Shown here piece by piece: positions 7,876 through 15,739 of a DNA stretch of 64,000 bases; the stretch's first letter is position 1; each line of letters opens with the position of its first letter. The DNA is from Azospirillum sp. TSH64. GTDB lineage: Bacteria; Pseudomonadota; Alphaproteobacteria; Azospirillales; Azospirillaceae. Both the position numbers and the translations under genes were made by a program. The stretch spans positions 5,962,988 to 6,026,987 of the forward strand of contig NZ_LGQW01000015.1 of the NCBI RefSeq assembly GCF_003116035.1, written 5' to 3'. Below the pieces are notes generated by a model. It did not search any database, was not told the DNA's origin, and saw nothing but the letters and a program-made list of their open reading frames with translations.

Positions 7876-8601
7876 ATGAGCGGGCTTTCAGGAAAAATCG
7901 CCATCGTGGTCGGTGGCCATGGCGGCATCGGTGGCGCCATCGCAGAGCGGTTCGCGGCGGAAGGCGCCACGGTTTACGCCACCAGTCGTCGCGCCGAAGA
8001 GGGAGAGGTTGAGCTTGGGGCCGGCAGGCTGCACTCGCGCCGCGTCGATGCTTCCGATCTGACGGCGCTCGCCGCCTTCTTCGAGGCGGTGGGCAGCGAG
8101 GCCGGGCGGGTGGACGTGCTCGCCGTCAACGCCGGCATCTCCGAGTTCGCGACCCTCGACGGCATCGGCGAGGATCATTTCGACCGGACCTTCGGCCTCA
8201 ACGTGCGCACGCTGCTGTTTGCCGCCAAGGCTGCGGCGGCGATCATGCCGGATGGCGGCTCGATCGTGCTGGTGGGCTCGATCGCCGGCGCGATCGGCAC
8301 CAAAGGCTATGGCGTCTACGGGGCCACCAAGGCCGCCGTACGCTCGTTCGCGCGGACCTGGGCCAACGAGCTGGCGCCCCGCAACATCCGCGTCAACGTC
8401 GTGGCACCGGGGCCAACCGACACCGCCATGATGGCGGCGGCGTCAGACGAGGTGCGCGAGACGCTGACGACGCTGATCCCGCTCGGCCGTATGGGTCGTG
8501 CCGACGAAGTGGCCTCGGCCGCACTGTTTCTCGCCAGCGACCAAAGCAGCTTCATCACCGGGGCCGAGCTGCCGGTCGATGGCGGCATGGCGCAGGTCTG
8601 A
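7876..8601 (+). CDS. SDR-family oxidoreductase
   Basis: Short-chain dehydrogenase/reductase of 241 residues with nucleotide-binding motif GGHGGIG at 13-19, NAG near 85-87, catalytic Ser135, and Tyr148 with Lys152 (YGVYGATKAA). The C-terminal APGPTDTAM, GRMGRADEVASAALFLASD and GAELPVDGG stretches are standard. The first glycine motif reads VVGGHGG instead of the common TGG, which many SDRs tolerate. It probably reduces an aldehyde or ketone; HxlR-paired SDRs are often stress- or quinone-responsive. Specific substrate unknown. It is followed by a strong inverted repeat that may terminate the transcript. Confidence 0.85.
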   Translation: MSGLSGKIAIVVGGHGGIGGAIAERFAAEGATVYATSRRAEEGEVELGAGRLHSRRVDASDLTALAAFFEAVGSEAGRVDVLAVNAGISEFATLDGIGEDHFDRTFGLNVRTLLFAAKAAAAIMPDGGSIVLVGSIAGAIGTKGYGVYGATKAAVRSFARTWANELAPRNIRVNVVAPGPTDTAMMAAASDEVRETLTTLIPLGRMGRADEVASAALFLASDQSSFITGAELPVDGGMAQV

Positions 8602-8609
8602 TCCGTGCG

Positions 8610-8664
8610 CCGCCGGGAGGATCTGAGACTGTGGCGCTGACCCGGCCTCAGATCCTCCCGGCGG
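8610..8664. terminator. Perfect 18-bp inverted repeat, possible bidirectional terminator
   Basis: CCGCCGGGAGGATCTGAG at 8610-8627 is exactly complementary to CTCAGATCCTCCCGGCGG at 8647-8664, with a 19-base loop. It starts nine bases after the SDR stop codon. The stem is long and GC-rich at its base, but no T-run follows, so it is not a classical intrinsic terminator. It could also be a trace of mobile DNA. Confidence 0.5.
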
Positions 8665-8812
8665 TCGAACCGGGTGCTGCCGTCGGCTCAGACCTGGTGC
8701 GACGCCTGACTGGCCCGCGCCGCGACGTTGTTGCAGCGAGGTGAGGATTGCGGATGGCGGGGTGGCATCGTAGGGGAGGCGTCGTTGACCTTTCCCTGTT
8801 CTGATCCAGCCG

Positions 8813-9235
8813 ATGCCGTTCAAAGGCAACGCCGCGCGCCGTCATCACATCCCCAAGCAGCGATACAGGGTTCGCAACTGGCAGAAGTATGATGCTGCGC
8901 TGCGAGCGCGTGGCAGCCTGACCGTGTGGTTCAGCGACGAGGCCGTGCCGCCGCGCTCCACCGCGGTGCCGAGCGATAGCGCGCAGAGCGATCCGACACC
9001 GCGGGACCGGCATCCGCAGGCCATCGCTGACGGTGGTCGCAGGGCATGGCAGGCAACATCCGGCTAAAACTTGCGCGCGCTCGTGGAGGCCATCTTCAGC
9101 CGCTACAAACACGTGATCGGGGATGGTCCGCGCTTCCATACCGACGACCGGCGGCAGACCGGGATCGGCGTCGCCGTCCCGGTCCTGAACCGCATGCTCG
9201 ACCTCGGACGCCCGGACTCCATCCGCATCGTGTAA
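8813..9235 (+). pseudogene. IS5-type transposase remnant with internal deletion and nonsense codon
   Basis: One reading frame starts MPFKGNAARRHHIPKQRYRV and continues NWQKYDAALRARGSLTVWF, the usual N-terminus of an IS5-group transposase. At about 8950 it jumps to the C-terminal part (AIADGGRRAWQ, then VEAIFSRYKHVIGDG and VLNRMLDLGRPDS), so the catalytic middle is missing. A TAA stands at 9065-9067, where related transposases have a Tyr codon before NxRA; the frame beyond it is intact to the stop at 9233-9235. The fragment is inert. I found no convincing terminal inverted repeats. Confidence 0.75.
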
Positions 9236-9328
9236 TCAACAGCGTCAGCCACGCCGTCAGAAGCTCCACCGCCTCGATGCTGCAACGTCACCTGTCGCGC
9301 TCCCCTCGATTGACGTTGCCCTTGGCAG

Positions 9329-10093
9329 TCAGCGCAAGACTGGCAGGCCTTCCGCCAGCAACGCCCCGGCGCCAGGAACTGCGGGGGTCAAACCCAGACG
9401 GGAGAGCATGCCGTACACGGTGCAGACCGCCGTGGAAACGGTAGGAATGCCAAGCATCTCCTCGATGGGGCGGATCGCCGGCAGGGATGGCATCTGCACG
9501 CAGGCCGAGGCAACGACGACGTCCGCCCCGGCCGTCTTCAGCGAACGCACGTCCTCGACCAGCCGCATGGGGTCCCGGCGGCCGACCTCCAAATTGTCGG
9601 CGATCTCGAAACAGCGCCAGTCGATCACCTCGATCCCTTCATGCTCGATGTAAGCCACCACCAGTTCGGTCAGGGGACGGGTGTAGGGTGCCATCAGGGC
9701 GATGCGGCGCGCGCCGAGCGCCTTCAGCCCTTCGACCAGCGCGCCGGCCGAGGTCATCACCGGCGCCGCGCAGTGGTTCGCGTGGGCGATTTCAGCCAGT
9801 TCGCGCTCCACTATGCGGTGGTGGCCGAGGCCCATCGCCATGATGGCGACGAGGCAGGCCGTGCTCATCACGTCGACGCGGGCGTCGGCGAGTTCGGCGG
9901 CACAACGCAGCCCCTCGCGGTTCATCGCCTCCAGCTCCTCCTTCACCACCCGGTGCATGCGCATCCGGCTGGAATGGAAGGTGAAGCGTTCCGGCAGCAC
10001 CGCCTCGCGGGCGCGCAGCATGGCCGGGATTTCGGTTTCCATGGTCGTGTTGGAACTGGGCACGATCTGCCCGATGCGGTAGGTGCGGGTCAT
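9329..10093 (-). CDS. Maleate cis-trans isomerase (Asp/Glu racemase superfamily)
   Basis: Likely isomerises maleate to fumarate, closing an aromatic-ring degradation route into the TCA cycle. The product has 254 residues, usual for the family. The N-terminus RIGQIVPSSNTTMETEIPAM is characteristic. The two catalytic cysteines of the superfamily appear as Cys80 (MSTACLVAIM) and Cys198 (ASACVQMPS), with the conserved substrate Asn in PSSNT. It is the last gene of the aromatic cluster, 12 bp after the MFS transporter. Arylmalonate decarboxylase-like proteins share the fold, but the SSNTTMETE start and paired cysteines favour maleate isomerase. Confidence 0.87.
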   Translation of the reverse strand: MTRTYRIGQIVPSSNTTMETEIPAMLRAREAVLPERFTFHSSRMRMHRVVKEELEAMNREGLRCAAELADARVDVMSTACLVAIMAMGLGHHRIVERELAEIAHANHCAAPVMTSAGALVEGLKALGARRIALMAPYTRPLTELVVAYIEHEGIEVIDWRCFEIADNLEVGRRDPMRLVEDVRSLKTAGADVVVASACVQMPSLPAIRPIEEMLGIPTVSTAVCTVYGMLSRLGLTPAVPGAGALLAEGLPVLR

Positions 10094-10105
10094 GATGCGG
10101 GCTCC

Positions 10106-11476
10106 TCAGCTGCGGGATCGGGCGGGTTGCGGGGCAAGAGCGCCGGCCGTGCTGCCGGCCGTGCGCGGCAGCCGGCCAAGCGCCCAGAGCAGCAGGTTGC
10201 CGGCCAGCGCGATCAGGCAGGGAATGGCGGCCACCACCAGAAGGTCGGCGGTGGACCAGTTCAGCCGCATCAGTTCTCCGCCGATGACCGGCCCGAAGAT
10301 CGATCCCAGCCGGCCGATGCCGAGCGCCCAGCCCGCCCCCGTCGAACGAACCGGTGTCGGGTAGAAGGCGGCGGCGAGCGCGTTCAACGCGGACTGTCCC
10401 CCCAGGATGCAGAAGCCGGCCACCGCGATCACCGCGCCCGCGATCCCCAGCGAGCCGGAGACCTGTCCGATCAGCGCCACGCCGAGTGCGCCGGCCAGCA
10501 GATTGATCGCCAGCGTCGGGCCGAAGCCGTGCCGGTCGACCAGCCAGCCGAGCAGCAGGTTGCCGACCAGCCCGCCGACCCAGAAGATCGTTCCCACCAT
10601 CACCGCTGCCGAGGCGGGATGACCGGCCTCCGTCATGATCACCGGCAGCCAGTTGGCGAGGAAATAGGCCGCAAGCAGGTTCATGAAGTTCAGCAGCCAC
10701 AGCAGCGGCGTTGCCACCGCCATCGTGCCGCGGAACAGCTCCAGGATCGGCGCACCGCGCGCCGGACGGTCGTCTGCGACCAGAACCGTGTCGTCGCGCA
10801 TGGTCAGGTCCGGCTCGATCCGGGCAAGCCAGCGCCGCACCTGATCCAGCTTTCGCCCCCTCACCGTCAGGTATTGCAGGGATTCCGGCAGCAGGGCCAG
10901 CATCGCCACGCCCAGCAGCAGCGGGGCGGCCGCACCGGCGAGGAACACCGCATGCCAGCCATAGGCCGGGATGAGCAGGCCGGCGACGACCCCGCCCAAG
11001 GCTCCGCCGAGGATGAAGCCGGATGAGGCGACCATCATCAGCGTGATGCGCACCCGCGCCGGGCTGAACTCCCCGGCCAGCGCCACGGCATTGGGCACGA
11101 TCGCACCCATGCACAGGCCGGTCAGGAAGCGCATCCATCGCAACTCCTCGACGCTGGCGGCCTGCGCGGTCGCGAAGCTGGTGAGTGCCAGACACAGCAT
11201 GGCGGCGATCAGCACCGGGCGGCGGCCGAACCGGTCGGCGATCATGCCCATGACCAGGGCACCCAGGGTCATGCCCAGCAAAGCGGCACCGAATACGGTG
11301 CCGAGATCCGCCTTCTGGATGCCCCAGTCGCCGATGATCGCCGGAGCCACATAGCCCATGGCCTGGACATCGAATCCGTCGACGATCATGCACAGGGTGC
11401 AGAGCGCGACGACGCGCAACTGCAAGCCGCCCAGCCGGCTGCGCCCGATAACGTCGGAGACGCTGACAATGTTCAT
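10106..11476 (-). CDS. MFS transporter, aromatic acid:H+ symporter (AAHS) family
   Basis: Inner-membrane importer for an aromatic carboxylate. The 456-residue protein has about 12 hydrophobic segments. It carries the AAHS signature DGFDVQAMGYVAPAI in the first helix and the MFS loop motif GMIADRFGRRPVLI between helices 2 and 3, with a related GWLVDRHG in the second half. Helix 4 contains RFLTGLCMGAIVPNAVAL. The start at 11476 overlaps the stop of the preceding monooxygenase by 4 bp (ATGA), implying translational coupling. It probably supplies the substrate of the CoA ligase encoded in the same operon. Confidence 0.9.
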   Translation of the reverse strand: MNIVSVSDVIGRSRLGGLQLRVVALCTLCMIVDGFDVQAMGYVAPAIIGDWGIQKADLGTVFGAALLGMTLGALVMGMIADRFGRRPVLIAAMLCLALTSFATAQAASVEELRWMRFLTGLCMGAIVPNAVALAGEFSPARVRITLMMVASSGFILGGALGGVVAGLLIPAYGWHAVFLAGAAAPLLLGVAMLALLPESLQYLTVRGRKLDQVRRWLARIEPDLTMRDDTVLVADDRPARGAPILELFRGTMAVATPLLWLLNFMNLLAAYFLANWLPVIMTEAGHPASAAVMVGTIFWVGGLVGNLLLGWLVDRHGFGPTLAINLLAGALGVALIGQVSGSLGIAGAVIAVAGFCILGGQSALNALAAAFYPTPVRSTGAGWALGIGRLGSIFGPVIGGELMRLNWSTADLLVVAAIPCLIALAGNLLLWALGRLPRTAGSTAGALAPQPARSRS

Positions 11477-12627
11477 GCCGTCCTCCCCAGGGGTTCGTCG
11501 GTGTTCTGCGCCTCGTAGGCGGCGGTGAAATGCGGATCGCGGCGGCGCAAATCCTCGTGGCTGACCTGCCCGGTGCGCCGCATGTAGTCGTAGGCGAAGC
11601 CGACGGGGTCGAGGTGGAGCTTGCCGGCGACCGTCTCGTACCAGTCCAGGCTGCGCGCGGCGGCGCCCTGGAAGCTGGAGGAGGACCGGCGGCGCTGCGC
11701 CTCGAAGACGGCGAAGGCGGCGGTCAGGTCGCCGGGATGGTCGACGATCCCGCGGTGAAGCGCGATGGCGTCCTGCATGGCCATGCGGGTGCCGGACCCC
11801 AGCGAGAAGTGCACAGTGCGCAGCGCGTCGCCCAGCAGCACGACGTTTCCGTGATGCCAGCGCTCGTTGCGCACGATGTTCGCCTCGAACCAGTGCGACC
11901 GGTTGGTCAGCAACGGGTTGCTGCCGAGGTCGGCTTGGAATATCTCCGTGCAGGCGCGGCTGCTCTCCTCCTCGCTCATCCGGTCGAAGCCGGCACGCAG
12001 CCACGTCTCCGGATCGACCTCGACCAGGAAGGTGCTGAACTCCGGGCTGTACTGGTAGCTGTGGGCGATGAAGACGCCAGCCGCGGTTTCGCGGAAGATC
12101 AGCGAGACGGGATGGAAGCGCTGGCGCGTGCCGTACCAGGCGAACTTGTTGCGTCGCCGTTCAAAGCTGGGGCGGAACTGTTCGGCGTAGTGCAGGCGCA
12201 CCGCGCTGTTGGCGCCGTCGGCCCCGACCAGCAGGTCGGCATCCTGCGCCAGCGCGTCGATGTCGGTGATGCGTTCGCCGTGGCGGATCTCCACACCCAC
12301 CCGCAGGCAAGCCTGCTCCAGTGTTTCAAGCATGGCGAGCCGGGCGGTGCGGGAGAAGTGATTGCCGTGGATCTGCACGCGGGTGTCGCGGTGCACGATC
12401 TCCATGTAATCGCAGCATTCATGCCCGGCGGTGAATTCGGCGAAGAAGTCCGGGTCCGCCTCCTTCAGAAAGGAAAGGCCGACGTCGGAAAAGACGACAC
12501 CCCAGCCGTAGGTGGCGCCCCGCGGGTTCTGTTCCAGGATTTGGATGTCGTGCGCCGGGTCGTGCTTCTTGGCGAGCAGGGCGAAATAAAGGCCGGCCGG
12601 CCCGCCTCCGATGATGGTGATCTTCAT
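11473..12627 (-). CDS. FAD-dependent aryl-CoA monooxygenase, salicylyl-CoA 5-hydroxylase-like
   Basis: Flavoprotein hydroxylase acting on a CoA-activated aromatic acid. The 384-residue product opens with the dinucleotide fold MKITIIGGGPAGLYFALL. It then has GATYGWGVVFSD, which is typical of the salicylyl-CoA 5-hydroxylase and 2-aminobenzoyl-CoA monooxygenase group rather than p-hydroxybenzoate hydroxylase. The second FAD motif reads VVLLGDALRTVHFSLGSGT. It is single-domain, without the fused reductase of anthraniloyl-CoA enzymes, so salicylyl-CoA or a relative is more likely. GGAGG precedes the ATG. It overlaps the thioesterase and transporter genes by 4 bp each, between the ligase that makes the CoA ester and the importer. 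Confidence 0.85.
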   Translation of the reverse strand: MKITIIGGGPAGLYFALLAKKHDPAHDIQILEQNPRGATYGWGVVFSDVGLSFLKEADPDFFAEFTAGHECCDYMEIVHRDTRVQIHGNHFSRTARLAMLETLEQACLRVGVEIRHGERITDIDALAQDADLLVGADGANSAVRLHYAEQFRPSFERRRNKFAWYGTRQRFHPVSLIFRETAAGVFIAHSYQYSPEFSTFLVEVDPETWLRAGFDRMSEEESSRACTEIFQADLGSNPLLTNRSHWFEANIVRNERWHHGNVVLLGDALRTVHFSLGSGTRMAMQDAIALHRGIVDHPGDLTAAFAVFEAQRRRSSSSFQGAAARSLDWYETVAGKLHLDPVGFAYDYMRRTGQVSHEDLRRRDPHFTAAYEAQNTDEPLGRTA

Positions 12628-13121
12628 GCCGGGCCTCCTTCCGCCGCACGGCCTTCTGCCGCACAGGCGCCTTGGTAGCGTTCCAGCGCCTGCCGGAATG
12701 CCGGGGGGATGTCGATGGAGCGGCGTTCGCCGCGGGCGACGCAGACCGGGGTCAGATGTGCCAGGAACGCGATGTCGCCATCGAGCGTGCGGGCGCAGAT
12801 CCGCAGCACGTAGGTGCGGCTCCGGATTTCCGCGACCGTAACGGTCATCTCGAACTCCTCGTCCGGCCGCAGCGACCGGCGGAAGTCGAAGTCGAGCGCG
12901 CGGGTGGGCGTGCCGAACCCCTGCTCGTCCTTGGCGCGCTGCGGGGTGGTGCCGAACAGGCTGCCGTAGAACAGCTCCGCGGCCGAGATGACGTATTCGC
13001 TGAAGGTGACGGTGTAGACGACGCCGGCCGGGTCGCATTCCCCCCATTTCACCCGGCGGCGGATCACCAGGGGGTTGGTGCCGACGATGTATTCGGTTGC
13101 TGTGAAGTCGTTGGGAGTCAT
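12624..13121 (-). CDS. Hotdog-fold acyl-CoA thioesterase, 4-hydroxybenzoyl-CoA thioesterase type
   Basis: Predicted to release the hydroxylated aromatic acid from CoA. The 165-residue protein begins its hotdog domain at VIRRRVKWGECDPAGVVYTV, with the family catalytic Asp in the DPAGVVY motif. The rest follows the family pattern (FEMTVTVAEIRSRTYVLRICAR). ATGA overlaps join it to the CoA ligase gene upstream and the monooxygenase downstream. In the known salicylyl-CoA route the 5-hydroxylated thioester is hydrolysed to gentisate, so a gentisyl-CoA thioesterase role fits this place. Confidence 0.87.
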   Translation of the reverse strand: MTPNDFTATEYIVGTNPLVIRRRVKWGECDPAGVVYTVTFSEYVISAAELFYGSLFGTTPQRAKDEQGFGTPTRALDFDFRRSLRPDEEFEMTVTVAEIRSRTYVLRICARTLDGDIAFLAHLTPVCVARGERRSIDIPPAFRQALERYQGACAAEGRAAEGGPA

Positions 13122-14788
13122 GCCGCACCTGCCGTGGATTCAGCCGCCAAGATGTCGGCGATCAGTGTTTTCAGCGCCGGCTTGTTCAGCTTGCCGACGC
13201 GGGTGAGGGGGAACTCGTCCAGCACCTCGACGCGTTCCGGGCATTTGTATTTCGCAAGCCCGCAACCGGTCAGGAAGGCGCCCAGCTCCTGCACGTTCGG
13301 AGCCGGCATGCCTGGCCGCGTGATGATGAAGATGCAGCCCTTCTCGCCATAGACCGGATCGGGCATGGCGACCAGCTTGGCGTCGGCGACGCTGGGATGG
13401 CGGCTGACATAGGCCTCCACCTCTTCGCAGCCGATCTTCTCGCCACCGCGGTTGACGTTGTCGCGCAGGCGCCCTTCAAAGGCGTAGCAGGTCTGTCCCC
13501 CCACGACATGGGCCGTCATGATGTCGCCCGTGCGGTAGAAGCCATCGGACGTGAAGGCCCCGGCATTCGCCGCCGGGTTGTCGAGATAGCCGCGCAGGCT
13601 GGACGGGCCGCGGAAGCACAGCTCGCCCATCTGGCCGGGCGGCACCGGGGTCTCGCTTCCCGGTTCGAGCAGCCGGATCTCGTCGAACGGACAGCCGGAT
13701 GTGCCCTGCGTGCGGTGCCGCCGCTCAGTCGGGGCGTCCGCCGGCGAGCCGAGAAGCAACCCCTCGGTGATGCCGTAAAGGTTGGAGCAGGGCACGCCGA
13801 TGTGCTCCTCCAGCTTGTCGGCGCGGCTCATCGTCGCGAACAGCCGGAGGGAGGACAGGTCGTGCCGCCGGATGTCCGCATAGCCCATCAGCTGCGGCGC
13901 GATGGGGCCGACCGACAGCGCGTGGGTGACGCGGTGCTCCTCGATCAGCTCCAGCATGCGCCGAATGTCGACTTTCGGCATCAGGACGACGGTCGCGCCG
14001 CCGAGCATCATCGGCATCAGCGCATAGACCTGGGCGGCATTGTGCAGCAGGGGCAGCGACCACAGGATGCGGCTGTCGGCCGTCATCCCGTAGAGCCCCA
14101 TCAGGTGCCGCACATGGCCGAGATATTCGGCATGGAAGCGCGGAATGATCTTGGGCAGTCCGGTCGTGCCGCCGGACAGCTGGAAGGCCAGGACGTCCTG
14201 CGGACCGAAGGGCAGGCCGGCCAGCCGGGCGCGCGCGGTTTCCGCCGGAACGGCAGCGATCAGATCCTCCAGCGCCAGTCCGGCGGACCTCCCGCCCCGC
14301 GCAACCACGAGATGCTGCAGGCCGGTGTGCCGTTCCATCATGGACATGGCGAAACCGACAAGGTCGAAACGGCTGAAGTCCGCCTGGACGAAGTAGCCGC
14401 GGGCGCCGCTCTGCCGGGCCAGCTCGCCGATCTCCACCTCGCGGTGCTGCGGCAGCGTGCAGACGGGGACGATCCCCGCCTTGAAGCAGGCGGCGAGCGC
14501 GATGACGGTCTCGACCGTCGTGCCCATCTGGAATATCGCGCGGTCGCCGGCGGCAAGGCCCAGCGCCAGCAGCGCCGCGGCCAACCGGTCGCTCGCCCCG
14601 TCCAGTTCGGCGAAGGTGACGGTCCGCTCGTCGCCGATCAGGGCCGGCTTGTCAGGATGGCGCGCTGCGGTGGCACGCAGCGCGTCCCCGACGGTGGACG
14701 GGATCCAGGCTCCGTCGGCAAGGTATCGCTCGGCCTGATCGGCCGGCGTGTAGACGACTCCGCTTATGGGATTGCGGATTCCTGTCAT
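13118..14788 (-). CDS. Aryl-CoA/aryl-AMP ligase, salicylate or 2,3-dihydroxybenzoate ligase type
   Basis: Acyl-adenylate-forming enzyme of 556 residues that should activate an aromatic carboxylic acid. It resembles EntE/DhbE and salicylate ligases: the opening GVVYTPADQAERYLADGAW, the P-loop-like FQLSGGTTGLPKIIPRFH near residue 195, LYGITEG near 345, FYRTGDI, and NVNRGGEKIGCEEVEAY, with the C-terminal catalytic Lys in RVGKLNK. No carrier-protein gene is nearby and a thioesterase and CoA-dependent hydroxylase follow, so CoA ester formation for catabolism is more likely than siderophore synthesis. It shares a 4-bp overlap with the thioesterase gene. The 40-bp gap to the VOC gene suggests one operon. 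Confidence 0.87.
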   Translation of the reverse strand: MTGIRNPISGVVYTPADQAERYLADGAWIPSTVGDALRATAARHPDKPALIGDERTVTFAELDGASDRLAAALLALGLAAGDRAIFQMGTTVETVIALAACFKAGIVPVCTLPQHREVEIGELARQSGARGYFVQADFSRFDLVGFAMSMMERHTGLQHLVVARGGRSAGLALEDLIAAVPAETARARLAGLPFGPQDVLAFQLSGGTTGLPKIIPRFHAEYLGHVRHLMGLYGMTADSRILWSLPLLHNAAQVYALMPMMLGGATVVLMPKVDIRRMLELIEEHRVTHALSVGPIAPQLMGYADIRRHDLSSLRLFATMSRADKLEEHIGVPCSNLYGITEGLLLGSPADAPTERRHRTQGTSGCPFDEIRLLEPGSETPVPPGQMGELCFRGPSSLRGYLDNPAANAGAFTSDGFYRTGDIMTAHVVGGQTCYAFEGRLRDNVNRGGEKIGCEEVEAYVSRHPSVADAKLVAMPDPVYGEKGCIFIITRPGMPAPNVQELGAFLTGCGLAKYKCPERVEVLDEFPLTRVGKLNKPALKTLIADILAAESTAGAA

Positions 14789-14828
14789 CTCTGTCCTCCC
14801 CTTGATGCGTTTCGATGCGCGGGCCGCC

Positions 14829-15704
14829 TTAAGCAGCGGGGGCGATGACGACGCGGTCGCGGTCGAAGATCTCGATCCGGCCGCGGATGCCGCCGGTGAA
14901 AAGTCCGTACCAGACCGCCGGCTTCAGCCCGAGCGCACGACGCTGGAACTCGACCGGCCCGGCGGCGTCGATACGGTCGTGGGTGTCCAGCGCGGTGACG
15001 GTGCAGTCGCCGCGCCCGCGGGCCGCGCGGGTCAGGCTGGCGAATTCCTCCAGCCGCGGCACGAAGATGCTGACCGCCGCGGCGGGGCCGCCGTCCGCAT
15101 CGAGCAACCTGGACTTTCGTGTCCAGATCTCGTCGATGGCGGCGACGCGCCGGCCTTCGGCGGATGCCGCGTCTTCGGCATCCAGGGCGGCCCGCAGGGT
15201 CAGGGCGGCGTCGGTGGCATCGATGGCGTTCAGCGGCCGCAGCTTGCGGGTGATCTCAACGAAATAACCGTTGGGATCGCGCACGTAGATGGACTCGATC
15301 ACCTCGTGCGTGGTCTCCACCGAAACGGTCAGACCCTCGGCTTCCAGGCGCCGCTTCCAGTCCTTCAGTTCCTCTTCGCTGTCGACGAGCCAGGCGGTGT
15401 GGGTCGCATCGAAGACGTGGTCGTCCGGCAGCGGCGGCATCGCTGCGCGCCCTTCCAGCGCCTCCGGCTGGTCGGACCCGAGATAATAGAAGAAGGCGAT
15501 GGTGCTGCCGTTGCCGCTGTCGAAGAAGAAATGCAGGAAGTCGGGATGGGTGGCCGGGCCCCAGCCGCGCGCCGAGATGACATGGACGAGCGGCAGGCCC
15601 AGCTTGTCGCGGTAGAACTCCACGGTTTCGCGCAGTTTCCAGGTCGGGCGGGCGCTATGGTCCACGCCGCGCAGGCGGAGCCTGGTCGCAGATTGGTCAA
15701 GCAT
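14829..15704 (-). CDS. VOC-superfamily (type I extradiol) dioxygenase-like protein
   Basis: A 291-residue protein with two vicinal-oxygen-chelate halves. Residues 12-152 contain a facial triad of type I extradiol dioxygenases: His16 (GVDHSARP), His102 (DATHTAWLV) and Glu150 (DPNGYFVEI). The second half (from about 205) lacks clear ligands, so one metal site per chain is expected. AAGGAG precedes the ATG at 15704. The cluster has no cupin-type gentisate dioxygenase in this window, so this protein is the best candidate for the ring-cleavage step. A glyoxalase-like or bleomycin-resistance role shares the fold, but context favours a ring-cleaving enzyme. Confidence 0.75.
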   Translation of the reverse strand: MLDQSATRLRLRGVDHSARPTWKLRETVEFYRDKLGLPLVHVISARGWGPATHPDFLHFFFDSGNGSTIAFFYYLGSDQPEALEGRAAMPPLPDDHVFDATHTAWLVDSEEELKDWKRRLEAEGLTVSVETTHEVIESIYVRDPNGYFVEITRKLRPLNAIDATDAALTLRAALDAEDAASAEGRRVAAIDEIWTRKSRLLDADGGPAAAVSIFVPRLEEFASLTRAARGRGDCTVTALDTHDRIDAAGPVEFQRRALGLKPAVWYGLFTGGIRGRIEIFDRDRVVIAPAA

Positions 15705-15739
15705 GCTGGTCTCCTTGAATTCCTATTCGTTCGCGGCGC

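Noticed and set aside
10106..12004. A longer 632-codon version of the MFS transporter.
   Set aside because: The extra N-terminus overlaps the monooxygenase gene out of frame. The ATG at 11476 overlaps that gene's stop by 4 bp and begins the normal MFS fold.
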